Shown here piece after piece: positions 1 through 5,284 of a stretch of DNA of 5,561 nt. The DNA is from M55B174 sp034716235. GTDB taxonomy: Bacteria; Patescibacteriota; Minisyncoccia; CAIUEV01; JAHKAQ01. The position numbers and the translations under genes were made by a program. The stretch is taken from assembly GCA_034716235.1 (NCBI GenBank), contig JAYEHH010000005.1:1-5561 (forward strand), read 5' to 3'. Position 1 is the stretch's first letter; each line of letters begins with the position of its first letter. The notes under the pieces were generated by a model that did not search any database, was not told where the DNA came from, and saw only the letters and a program-made list of their open reading frames with translations.

Positions 1-51
1 CAAAAGGCTTCCGTTCAAGTTAACAAACTTGATTAAACGGAAGCCTTTTTT
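1..51 (+). terminator. Rho-independent terminator of a gene left of the window
   Basis: A perfect 14-bp stem pairs positions 2-15 with 36-49. A second 5-bp stem, 16-20 with 27-31, sits inside it, and a TTTTTT run at 46-51 overlaps the end of the right arm. This is the classic intrinsic terminator form on the + strand. The run of four A's at 2-5 would give a short T-tract on the other strand, so it may also stop minus-strand transcripts that read through from the AI-2E gene. The gene it serves on the + strand lies outside the window. Confidence 0.75.
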
Positions 52-110
52 AATACTTAATTAAAACTTGAGAATTGCTAGTTAGAGACCAGAATAGGCT
101 TGGTGTGTAT

Positions 111-152
111 GTCACTTCCGCACCTGCATCCCAGCAGAAGCAGGACGGAGAT
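111..152. repeat. Degenerate palindromic element beginning GTCA
   Basis: The unit starts GTCACTTCCG. CCTGC (123-127) pairs with GCAGG (140-144), and TCCG (117-120) pairs with CGGA (146-149), with small unpaired bulges between the two stems. The GTCA start followed by a C-rich arm resembles the next element at 185, which suggests both derive from one family of short dispersed palindromes. No protein or terminator function is apparent. Confidence 0.5.
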
Positions 153-184
153 CCCGAGACGTTTTAGACAATACTTTCTTATTT

Positions 185-233
185 GTCACCCCCGCCCCGT
201 ATCAAGTACGGGATAAACTCCAGCGGGGGTCCA
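185..233. repeat. Nested-hairpin palindromic element beginning GTCA
   Basis: An 8-bp outer stem, ACCCCCGC (188-195) with GCGGGGGT (223-230), encloses a 6-bp inner stem, CCCGTA (196-201) with TACGGG (207-212), leaving a TCAAG loop. Ten bases (213-222) are unpaired on one side. The GC-rich stem stands out against AT-rich flanks. It resembles REP-like short palindromes rather than a terminator, because no T-tract follows on either strand. Confidence 0.6.
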
Positions 234-279
234 GAACAAATTTAGGAAAATCATTTTGGCAAAGTGGGGGAAAAGAATC

Positions 280-379
280 GCCAGCCAGAGGCCCGCCTAG
301 ACTCGGCGAGGCTGGCTGGCTTGTCTCGCCGAAGGCGGATCACCCTTCGGGTGAGATTCCCGCCTTCGCGGGAATGACA
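280..379. repeat. Chained-hairpin repeat, copy 1 (inverted relative to copy 2)
   Basis: A run of consecutive hairpins. A 9-bp stem pairs 280-288 with 312-320 and encloses CGCC (294-297) with GGCG (305-308). Then come CGCC (327-330) with GGCG (334-337), TCACCC (340-345) with GGGTGA (349-354), and ATTCCCGC (356-363) with GCGGGAAT (368-375). The region 294-354 matches, in reverse complement, the copy at 1551-1654, including 27 identical bases (304-330). Together the two copies flank the AI-2E transporter gene. This is probably a non-coding, MITE-like or REP-like element; no terminal transposase is seen. Confidence 0.75.
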
Positions 380-399
380 GAAAAAAAGCAAATCACCCC

Positions 400-419
400 T
401 TGGGTAAAAAATTTAGAAT
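400..419. repeat. Short A-rich direct repeat, partner at 1655-1673
   Basis: TTGGGTAAAAAATTTAGAAT here recurs at 1655-1673 in the same orientation with one T missing. Both copies lie outside the AI-2E gene, close to the chained-hairpin repeats, so they may be an edge of the same element family or the footprint of a rearrangement. Confidence 0.5.
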
Positions 420-438
420 TAGCTGACAGCTTTTATAT

Positions 439-1470
439 CTACGAATTAAATTTAATTTTATAAGTCTCCAAAAGTGACATAAATAAAACAATAATTACTG
501 GCCCTAGCACAAATCCAGCTACACCAAAAAGAGCCAGTCCTCCCAGAGTAGCAAAGAAAACCAATAATGGATGCAAACTTGCCTGATTGCCAACCAAACG
601 AGGTCTCAAGAAATAATCAACTGTGCTTACTACTAACGCTCCGAATAGCAAAATAGTAATCCCCTGCCAAACATTCCCCAGGGCTAGCATAATCAATCCA
701 GCTGGAATCCACACTAAACCTGTCCCGAATAAAGGAATCATAGATAAAGGAACGGTGATTAATCCCAAGAAAACAGGAGAAGAAACTCCAGTAATCCAAA
801 GGATTAAACCGGTTAAAAATCCTTGAATAATAGCAATTATTAAAAACCCTTTGAGAGTCGCTTTAGAAACAGACCCAAATTTTTTCAAAAGAATTTTATC
901 TTCTCTACTCTCTAAAGGACTAAGTTTAATAGCCTTTTTTAAAATAGCTTTACCGTCTTTAAAGAAATAATATAAAGAAAAGAACATCACAAAAATCGCA
1001 AAAATAAATTGACTAGCACTCTGATAAGTACTTCTAAGGGCTTTCAGGAAAAAATTGCCGATACTTTCTAAATAACCAAAAAATATTTCTGATTGAAAAA
1101 AAGATTTTAGATTAAAATCTTCCAAGAATTGCTGGACTACAGAGGCGTTCATCATGTAGTCAAATTTTGAATGAAGGTCGCTACTTTGTAGAACTTTGTA
1201 AAATTGTCCAGCTTCCGCAATAACCAAGGTCACAATCAAAATCAGAGGAGCAATAAAGAATAGAAAAACCAATAGGCAAGCAATGAAAGAAGCTAAAGCC
1301 TCTCGTTTACCTAATTTTTTGTTTATCCATTTGTACCAATCCTTAAAAAATAAATAAACTAACACTGCCATTAAGATGGCCATTAAAAATGGTTTGAAAA
1401 CTAAATAAGCTCCTACTCCCGCTACTACCAAAATAAGCAAGAAGAACATCGTGTTGGCATTTAATTTCAT
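439..1470 (-). CDS. AI-2E family transporter (membrane permease)
   Basis: An integral membrane protein of 343 residues, a usual length for the AI-2E/DUF20 family (PF01594). Hydrophobic segments lie at about 8-42, 60-84, 154-171, 207-227, 230-265, 268-285 and 301-336, with a more polar stretch (about 86-150) between the third and fourth, as the family shows. The C-terminal half has family signatures: IPLFGTGLVWIPAG (245-258), DYFLRPRLVG (285-294), LHPLLVFFATLGGL (299-312) and GPVI (323-326). Members export autoinducer-2 or act as ion antiporters, so the true substrate cannot be named. The start chosen is ATG at 1470. An in-frame GTG at 1611 would add 47 residues, but its first part is translated from the hairpin repeat and is rich in Arg and Trp, so it is rejected. 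No clear ribosome binding site precedes the ATG. The gene lies 239 bases after tyrS with repeat copy 2 between them, so it probably has its own promoter. Confidence 0.93.
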   Translation of the reverse strand: MKLNANTMFFLLILVVAGVGAYLVFKPFLMAILMAVLVYLFFKDWYKWINKKLGKREALASFIACLLVFLFFIAPLILIVTLVIAEAGQFYKVLQSSDLHSKFDYMMNASVVQQFLEDFNLKSFFQSEIFFGYLESIGNFFLKALRSTYQSASQFIFAIFVMFFSLYYFFKDGKAILKKAIKLSPLESREDKILLKKFGSVSKATLKGFLIIAIIQGFLTGLILWITGVSSPVFLGLITVPLSMIPLFGTGLVWIPAGLIMLALGNVWQGITILLFGALVVSTVDYFLRPRLVGNQASLHPLLVFFATLGGLALFGVAGFVLGPVIIVLFMSLLETYKIKFNS

Positions 1471-1550
1471 AAAATTTAGTTTAATTATTCTTACATTATC
1501 TATTTTGGTCTTTATTGAGAATAATTGCAATAGCCAAGATCGATAATTTT

Positions 1551-1654
1551 TCACCCAGAGGGTGATCCGCCTGAAACTGGCGAGACAAGCCAGCCAGCCT
1601 CGCCGTGCCACAAAACTGTAAAAGATAGTCTGGTTAATGAGTCTAGGCGGGCCT
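1551..1654. repeat. Chained-hairpin repeat, copy 2, with a 34-base insertion
   Basis: This is the reverse-complement partner of 294-354. TCACCC (1551-1556) pairs with GGGTGA (1560-1565). GCC and GGC arms follow around the loop TGAAACT, then 27 bases identical to copy 1 (1579-1605). About 34 bases (1606-1639, with one-base ambiguity) are then inserted before AGTCTAGGCGGGCCT (1640-1654) resumes the match. The insertion falls in the loop of the CGCC/GGCG hairpin. The terminal arm that forms the 9-bp stem in copy 1 is not kept here. It lies in the tyrS to AI-2E spacer and overlaps the false upstream extension of the AI-2E reading frame. Confidence 0.75.
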
Positions 1655-1673
1655 TTGGGTAAAAAATTAGAAT
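1655..1673. repeat. Short A-rich direct repeat, partner at 400-419
   Basis: TTGGGTAAAAAATTAGAAT differs from 400-419 by one missing T. It directly abuts repeat copy 2, which suggests that it is part of, or the boundary of, that element. Confidence 0.5.
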
Positions 1674-1687
1674 AAAGATATTCCTTA

Positions 1688-1711
1688 ATTGAAAATTGAG
1701 AATTGAGAATT
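1688..1711. repeat. Short tandem repeat of a 7-mer at the tyrS stop codon
   Basis: ATTGAAA is followed by two ATTGAGA units and a partial ATT, making three and a half imperfect copies. The last bases overlap the tyrS stop codon (1710-1712). A related ACTTGAGAATTG occurs at 66-77. It is probably a slippage product; no function can be read from it. Confidence 0.5.
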
Positions 1712-2942
1712 ATCTTTTAACTCTATAAAACCCTCTTTTGCCAGCCTTAATTAAAATTTCCTTGTTGAAATTAGAGATTGTATAATTGATATCGGTTATT
1801 CTTTCATTATTTACAGAGATTCCACCTTGTTCAATCAATCTCCGACAGCCACCTTTGGAATCACTCACTTTTAGAGCTAACAGCAAATCTACTAAAGCCA
1901 AATTTTCTGAAGGCAAATTTAATTCAGTCAAATTAATTGTCTGATACTCTTTCTCGGCTGAATCCTTTTTTTGAAACTGCTGATAAAAAAACTGCTCTGC
2001 TTCTTGAGCTTCTTTTTCACCTTTTATCATTTTAACTATCTCCAAAGCCATTAATTTTTTAAACTGCATTGGATTTTCGCCTTTTTCCATTGCCCTCTTC
2101 ATTTCTTCTATCTCCTTGATGGGAATTTCCGTTAACAATTCAAAGCCGGCCAAAATAGATTGGTCCGGATAAGACATAGCTTTGCCGTACATATCTTTTG
2201 AAGTATCTGAGAGGTTTATTCCGTTCCCTTTCGTCTTGCTCATAGTTATTCTGTCCGGAGCATCCATCATTTTATTAGCCCGAATAAATTTTTCTTTTTT
2301 GAGATAGCTTTTAGATAATGTCCTTCCCATCAGCATATTGAAAATCTGATCAGCTCCGCCAATTTCCATATCAACTTTCATAGCCACTCCATCGTAACCC
2401 TGCATTAAAGGATATATAAACTCCTGCAATTGAATGGGGTCACCTTTTTTAAGACGGCGTTTAAAAAGATCTCTTTCGGCCATCTTCTGAACAGTCACCC
2501 GAGACATTAAATGAATAATATCCTCCAGCTTTAATTTTGAGAGCCAAGAACTGTTTCTTTCAAATTGCACTGCATTCTCTCCCTCAAATTCAATCAGTTG
2601 ACCTGCCTGCTCTTTCCAACCTTCCATATTCTTTTCAATTTCTTCATCGGTTAATATCTTTCGAGTAGTGTCTTTGTCGGGATCGCCAACTTTAGCGGTA
2701 TAATCTCCTACCAGAAAAACAACTTGATGCCCTAATTTCTGAAGGATGCTTAAGGCTCTGATGCCCATGGCATGCCCTATATGCAAATAAGGACCAGTGG
2801 GATCAAAACCCTGATAAATTTTCATTCTCTCCCCAGCAAGCAATTTTTTTCTTAGCGCTTGCTCAGAAGGATAAATTTTCTCCACTCCCCGCTTTAAAAA
2901 AGCTTCTATTAATTTTTTGTCGGTTTTAATGGTTACTGACAT
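1710..2942 (-). CDS. tyrS: Tyrosyl-tRNA synthetase
   Basis: Class I aminoacyl-tRNA synthetase that charges tRNA-Tyr with tyrosine in the cytoplasm. It has 410 residues from the ATG at 2942, a normal length. In order there are: the ATP-site stretch YQGFDPTG with HIGH (54-57); GDYTAKVGDP (79-88); the tyrosine-pocket stretch with Tyr, Gln and Asp spaced as Y-x3-Q-x2-D (177-184); GGADQ (195-199); the second signature as TMSKT (233-237), a variant of KMSKS; and a C-terminal S4 RNA-binding domain (about 350-400). The S4 domain separates it from tryptophanyl-tRNA synthetase. A TTG four codons upstream (2954) is less likely than the ATG; neither has a clear Shine-Dalgarno site. It lies 39 bases after the nucleotidyltransferase gene on the same strand, so co-transcription is likely. 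It appears intact. Confidence 0.97.
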   Translation of the reverse strand: MSVTIKTDKKLIEAFLKRGVEKIYPSEQALRKKLLAGERMKIYQGFDPTGPYLHIGHAMGIRALSILQKLGHQVVFLVGDYTAKVGDPDKDTTRKILTDEEIEKNMEGWKEQAGQLIEFEGENAVQFERNSSWLSKLKLEDIIHLMSRVTVQKMAERDLFKRRLKKGDPIQLQEFIYPLMQGYDGVAMKVDMEIGGADQIFNMLMGRTLSKSYLKKEKFIRANKMMDAPDRITMSKTKGNGINLSDTSKDMYGKAMSYPDQSILAGFELLTEIPIKEIEEMKRAMEKGENPMQFKKLMALEIVKMIKGEKEAQEAEQFFYQQFQKKDSAEKEYQTINLTELNLPSENLALVDLLLALKVSDSKGGCRRLIEQGGISVNNERITDINYTISNFNKEILIKAGKRGFYRVKR

Positions 2943-2981
2943 GAGTGTTTTCAAAATTTAAATTTTATTTAAAGCTAATTT

Positions 2982-3296
2982 TTAAACCACTTTAATCCCT
3001 GTATTTTTTATTTCATAAACAAGTGGGCTCCAATCTTGTTCAAATTCATCAATAGTTATCGGATGTGGTTCTATTCTGTCATCAATTTTTTCTCTCATTT
3101 TCCAAAGTTTTAATCTTTTTTTATCTCCTTCTTCCTTTATTTCATCAGTAATAATAGCGATATCAATATCACTCCATTTATAACTATCCCCCTTGACTTG
3201 AGAGCCAAATAAATAAACTTCCGAGAAGGAGAAATTTTCATCCCTTAATTTATCAACATATTTTTGGGCGATATCCTGAGCTATATTTTTTGACAT
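2982..3296 (-). CDS. Minimal nucleotidyltransferase (MNT-type) domain protein
   Basis: A 104-residue protein of the polymerase-beta-like nucleotidyltransferase fold. The core motif is LFGSQVKGD followed by WSDIDIAI: Gly31-Ser32 bind the nucleotide, and Asp43 and Asp45 would bind metal. A third acidic residue may be Asp72 or Glu76 in IDDRIEPHPIT. Single-domain members of this size often pair with a HEPN protein, where the MNT half acts as an antitoxin by adding AMP to the HEPN toxin; others have unknown targets. No HEPN gene is in the window. The neighbours are a 55-residue unknown protein 39 bases upstream and tyrS 39 bases downstream, all on one strand. AAGG lies about 10 bases before the ATG and is the best ribosome binding site of the group. 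All visible catalytic residues are present, so it is probably active; the substrate is unknown. Confidence 0.88.
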   Translation of the reverse strand: MSKNIAQDIAQKYVDKLRDENFSFSEVYLFGSQVKGDSYKWSDIDIAIITDEIKEEGDKKRLKLWKMREKIDDRIEPHPITIDEFEQDWSPLVYEIKNTGIKVV

Positions 3297-3335
3297 AATT
3301 TTTTAACCTTGTGCAAAAAATAAAATAACATCTGC

Positions 3336-3503
3336 TTAACAATCACCAACAGGTTCCAATTCTTTAAATTTCTTTTGGTATTCTCGTTCCACTTTTCGTT
3401 GATCATTGTTAGCTTCCCTGATAGCCCTTTTTACCATCTTGTCCTGCTCCTCTTCTGGTAACCCAAGAAAAGTAATGCCTTTATCTTCCTCTTTTTTGCT
3501 CAT
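3336..3503 (-). CDS. Small charged hypothetical protein (55 residues)
   Basis: The frame runs from ATG at 3503 to TAA at 3336-3338. The product begins MSKKEEDKGITFLGLPEEEQ and is rich in Lys and Glu, probably mostly helical, with no membrane segment or signal peptide; it ends in GDC. I do not recognise a family. Support for it being real: it fills the spacer between a terminator and the nucleotidyltransferase gene on the same strand, with spacing of 39 bases like that between the next two genes, and it has a typical soluble-protein composition. Against it: it is short and has no obvious Shine-Dalgarno site. It might be a partner of the nucleotidyltransferase, but only its position suggests that. 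Confidence 0.6.
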   Translation of the reverse strand: MSKKEEDKGITFLGLPEEEQDKMVKRAIREANNDQRKVEREYQKKFKELEPVGDC

Positions 3504-3574
3504 GTTTATGATTTAATATTTCTTATGTTTCTCGTAACTCCATTTTTTCTTAATTTCATTTAAGCATAAAAAAC

Positions 3575-3612
3575 AAAAAAATAGAAGCTTTTAAAATTTT
3601 TATAAGCTTTCT
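3575..3612 (-). terminator. Probable intrinsic terminator after the surface protein gene
   Basis: Read on the minus strand, AGA-A-AGCTT (3612-3604) pairs with AAGCTTCT (3590-3583) with one bulged A, and an AT-rich inner part may extend the stem. ATTTTTTT follows (3582-3575). The stem is low in GC, so it is weaker than the hairpin at 1-51, but its place just after the stop codon at 3645 and before the next gene fits a terminator. Confidence 0.5.
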
Positions 3613-3644
3613 TGATATTTTGGTATTTAGTTAAAGATTTTTAA

Positions 3645-5057
3645 TTAAATTTTAGCAGAGTTGTCTTGAGTTTTTTGCCTACCCTTTTTCTTCCCAATAA
3701 AGGTTCCTAGCAAAAAGAAAATTGGTAAAGCGGTGATAGCAATGATCCCAAGTAAGAATAGGATGGTGTTTTGTTCACCAGCTTTTATGGGAACTATCTC
3801 GGCTCTAATAATTCCTTCTTCAGTAGCGGGTTCATCAATAACTACTTCTTTATTGAGTTGTTCGTCTGCATGGGCAAAAGCCAAAGTATGTGTGCCGGCT
3901 TCTACTTCTTTGAAAGCTACAATACCATTTTGGTCACTAATTGAAGTTTGAGGTTCCGAACTTAGGGTGGCTTCTGTAAAAGCTAAGGGTTTAAGTTTAT
4001 TGTTTAATAATTGAAACTTTATTTCTTTAAAGATTTTTTTATTCTCTTTTTTAGATACTTGAGTGGTGAAGTATTGTTTTTCTTTTTTTTGAGTTAAATT
4101 AGTCCAAAGAATGGTTAATTGTTCAGGAAGTTCAGTTATTTTATCTTTTATAGATAATACTCCTGCGTAAATGATATTGAAGGGAGAAAGAATAGCCTGT
4201 TTAGTTTTAGAAAAAGTTCGGCTGATGATTCCTGGCTTTTTAGGAATACTTTCTTCTTCTAAATCTTGCCCAAATTCCGGTTGATACTCTTCGTTTGTTC
4301 CTTCTTTTACTTCCTCTTTATCGGAGACCTTAATCTCTACTTTTTCGTAGTTCGCCTCAATATTATCAGCTTCTTGCCATTGAGAAGGAATTAGAGAATT
4401 CCAAAGAGTTTCAGAGGCTTTAGTTTTAACCTTATAAACACGGCTACGGTCGGTATCGTCATTATTGTCGGTGCATTTTATGCGGAAATAGTACCAAGTA
4501 TCCGGTTCCAGATTTTTAATTTTCATTTTATGGTCTTTCTCTTTTTCCTCGTCTTTCTTTTTTTGTTCTAATTCTTGATTGTCGCCGTATCTTATTTCAC
4601 TTTCAGCGTTGTGGTTGGTTTCCCACTTGATGGTAATACTGTCATCGTCCTTTTTGTATTCCACATCGCTGATATCTAATTCAGCTACCGATTCTCCGGA
4701 CGAATCTTCCGATGATCTTTGGCTTTGGGGTCGCCAATCAGTATTTATCCTAAAATCAGCTGAAGAACAAGAATCAGTAGTATTACAATTAAAAACAACC
4801 CAGCCTATATTTTCTCCCCAAGCGTAACCAGAAAAATCTCCATTTTCATCAATGGCAACTCCCCCATTGGTGGGATTAAAATTAACCCAGCCTATATTTT
4901 CTCCCCAAGCGTAACCGGTCAGGTTGCCTTCTCCATCATTAGCTACTTTGTAGTCTGAATTGCTACAAGAATTATCATTAGTACAATTAAGAGAAAGCCA
5001 GCCAACATTTTCTCCGTAAGCATAACCGGTTAATTCCGATTGGCTTCGATTAGTTTT
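3645..5057 (-). CDS. Cell-surface anchored repeat/Fn3 protein, 5' end missing
   Basis: The frame is open for 470 codons from 5057 to the stop at 3645, but the part above 4664 holds no ATG, GTG or TTG. A conventional call would begin at the GTG at 4664 (residue 132), which cuts off real protein. Numbered from 5057: three GYAWGENIGW-type repeats (about 9-108); a Ser-rich linker; a fibronectin type III-like domain (about 125-215) with SITIKWETN, a Lys/Glu-rich inserted loop and NLEPDTWYYFRI; an acidic linker; a probable Ig-like/carboxypeptidase-regulatory-like domain (344-426) with SISDQNGIVAFKEVEAGTHT; and a membrane helix (432-455) followed by KKKGRQK. The body would lie outside the cell, anchored at the C-terminus. 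An exported protein needs a signal peptide, and none is present: an in-frame TAA (5058-5060) and AT-rich non-coding DNA precede the repeats. It is either a 5'-truncated pseudogene, a product of rearrangement or assembly error, or starts unusually. Similar architectures are common in Parcubacteria-like genomes (from memory). The role may be adhesion or envelope structure. Confidence 0.8.
   Translation of the reverse strand, partial: KTNRSQSELTGYAYGENVGWLSLNCTNDNSCSNSDYKVANDGEGNLTGYAWGENIGWVNFNPTNGGVAIDENGDFSGYAWGENIGWVVFNCNTTDSCSSADFRINTDWRPQSQRSSEDSSGESVAELDISDVEYKKDDDSITIKWETNHNAESEIRYGDNQELEQKKKDEEKEKDHKMKIKNLEPDTWYYFRIKCTDNNDDTDRSRVYKVKTKASETLWNSLIPSQWQEADNIEANYEKVEIKVSDKEEVKEGTNEEYQPEFGQDLEEESIPKKPGIISRTFSKTKQAILSPFNIIYAGVLSIKDKITELPEQLTILWTNLTQKKEKQYFTTQVSKKENKKIFKEIKFQLLNNKLKPLAFTEATLSSEPQTSISDQNGIVAFKEVEAGTHTLAFAHADEQLNKEVVIDEPATEEGIIRAEIVPIKAGEQNTILFLLGIIAITALPIFFLLGTFIGKKKGRQKTQDNSAKI
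4735..5033 (-). repeat. Three protein-coding GYAWGENIGW repeats
   Basis: In coding order: repeat 1 (5033-4923, 37 codons, LTGYAYGENVGWLSLNC), repeat 2 (4922-4836, 29 codons, LTGYAWGENIGWVNFNP) and repeat 3 (from 4835, about 34 codons, FSGYAWGENIGWVVFNC). Repeats 1 and 3 carry a C-x5-C pair after the core; repeat 2 has Pro instead of the first Cys and is shorter. The alternation suggests a disulfide-stabilised beta module, but that is inference. Confidence 0.85.
4797..4916. repeat. 33-base perfect direct repeat inside the surface gene
   Basis: Positions 4797-4829 are identical to 4884-4916, an 87-base (29-codon) period. The repeat encodes GYAWGENIGWV in repeats 2 and 3. Identity including silent positions points to recent duplication or gene conversion, whereas repeat 1 has drifted. 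Such a repeat could expand or contract by slippage without breaking the frame. Confidence 0.9.
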
Positions 5058-5118
5058 TTATTTTTTAGTTGTATATACTTTTTATAATATCTTTATACTA
5101 CCACAAAATAGAAACAAC

Positions 5119-5136
5119 TGACAAAAAAGTTTGTCA
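5119..5136. promoter_or_regulatory. Perfect inverted repeat, possible operator
   Basis: TGACAAA (5119-5125) and TTTGTCA (5130-5136) form a perfect 7-bp inverted repeat around AAAG. The right arm overlaps the TTGACA read on the minus strand, so it could be an operator over a -35 box. No regulator gene is nearby and no -10 box is clear, so the role is a guess. Confidence 0.35.
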
Positions 5137-5173
5137 AAACAACATAGTAATGTTTTCTTTGAGCAATATAGAA

Positions 5174-5205
5174 ATGTCCTGCCAAATTCATTTACGGGAG
5201 GACAT
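5174..5205. repeat. Imperfect inverted repeat downstream of the peptidase gene
   Basis: ATGTCCT (5174-5180) pairs with AGGACAT (5199-5205). After one mismatch, CC (5182-5183) pairs with GG (5196-5197), giving a 12-base loop. No T-tract follows on the minus strand, so it is not a standard terminator for the peptidase gene, although it lies about 80 bases after its stop. Confidence 0.4.
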
Positions 5206-5284
5206 AAATACAGAGAGAGCATCAAGCAAAAACATCAATCTTAATAAATTGGCCCCAATCAGTAATATTCAGGGACTTTATAAA

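Larger units (their letters stand above)
61..438. other. Gene-free spacer with several palindromic elements
   Basis: No coding frame in this stretch looks like a protein, and no tRNA or rRNA shape was found. It holds three kinds of palindromic element, listed separately (about 111-152, 185-233 and 280-379), and a short A-rich tail at 400-419. The elements are much richer in G and C than the neighbouring genes, which fits dispersed repeats inserted in an AT-rich spacer. The spacer lies downstream of the AI-2E gene on the minus strand, so its hairpins may slow or end that transcript. Confidence 0.7.
5058..5284. other. AT-rich intergenic gap between the peptidase and the surface gene
   Basis: Frequent stops in the minus-strand frames and low sequence complexity indicate no protein. 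A plus-strand frame from a TTG at 5069 to 5323 gives an unconvincing product that overlaps the peptidase gene, so it is not called. The gap holds two inverted repeats, listed separately. It should contain the promoter and the signal-peptide region of the surface gene, but no start codon joins it to that gene. TTGACA on the minus strand (5137-5132) could be a -35 box, but no good -10 box lies at the right distance. Confidence 0.6.

Noticed and set aside
280..379. CRISPR-like or tRNA-like structure in the GC-rich stretch
   Set aside because: The hairpins are not evenly spaced, there are no repeat-spacer units, and no cloverleaf or acceptor stem can be drawn.
381..415. Intrinsic terminator for the AI-2E gene on the minus strand
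   Set aside because: The only hairpin near the stop has a stem of about four pairs, and its T-run is separated by several bases, so it is too weak to call.
617..826. Open frames on both strands inside the AI-2E gene
   Set aside because: They are out-of-frame shadows of a well-supported membrane protein gene.
1471..1611. GTG start at 1611 for the AI-2E protein
   Set aside because: The added residues are partly the translation of a dispersed repeat, and the family length and first membrane helix fit the ATG at 1470.
2943..2954. TTG start at 2954 for tyrS
   Set aside because: The ATG four codons later is a stronger start codon, and nothing in the extra residues belongs to the synthetase fold.
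3733..3951. Plus-strand open frame opposite the surface protein
   Set aside because: It is antisense to a domain-bearing frame and has no recognisable features of its own.
4579..4827. Plus-strand open frame opposite the Fn3 and repeat region
   Set aside because: It is antisense to the GYAWGENIGW and Fn3 coding frame, with low-complexity Ser-rich content from the opposite strand.
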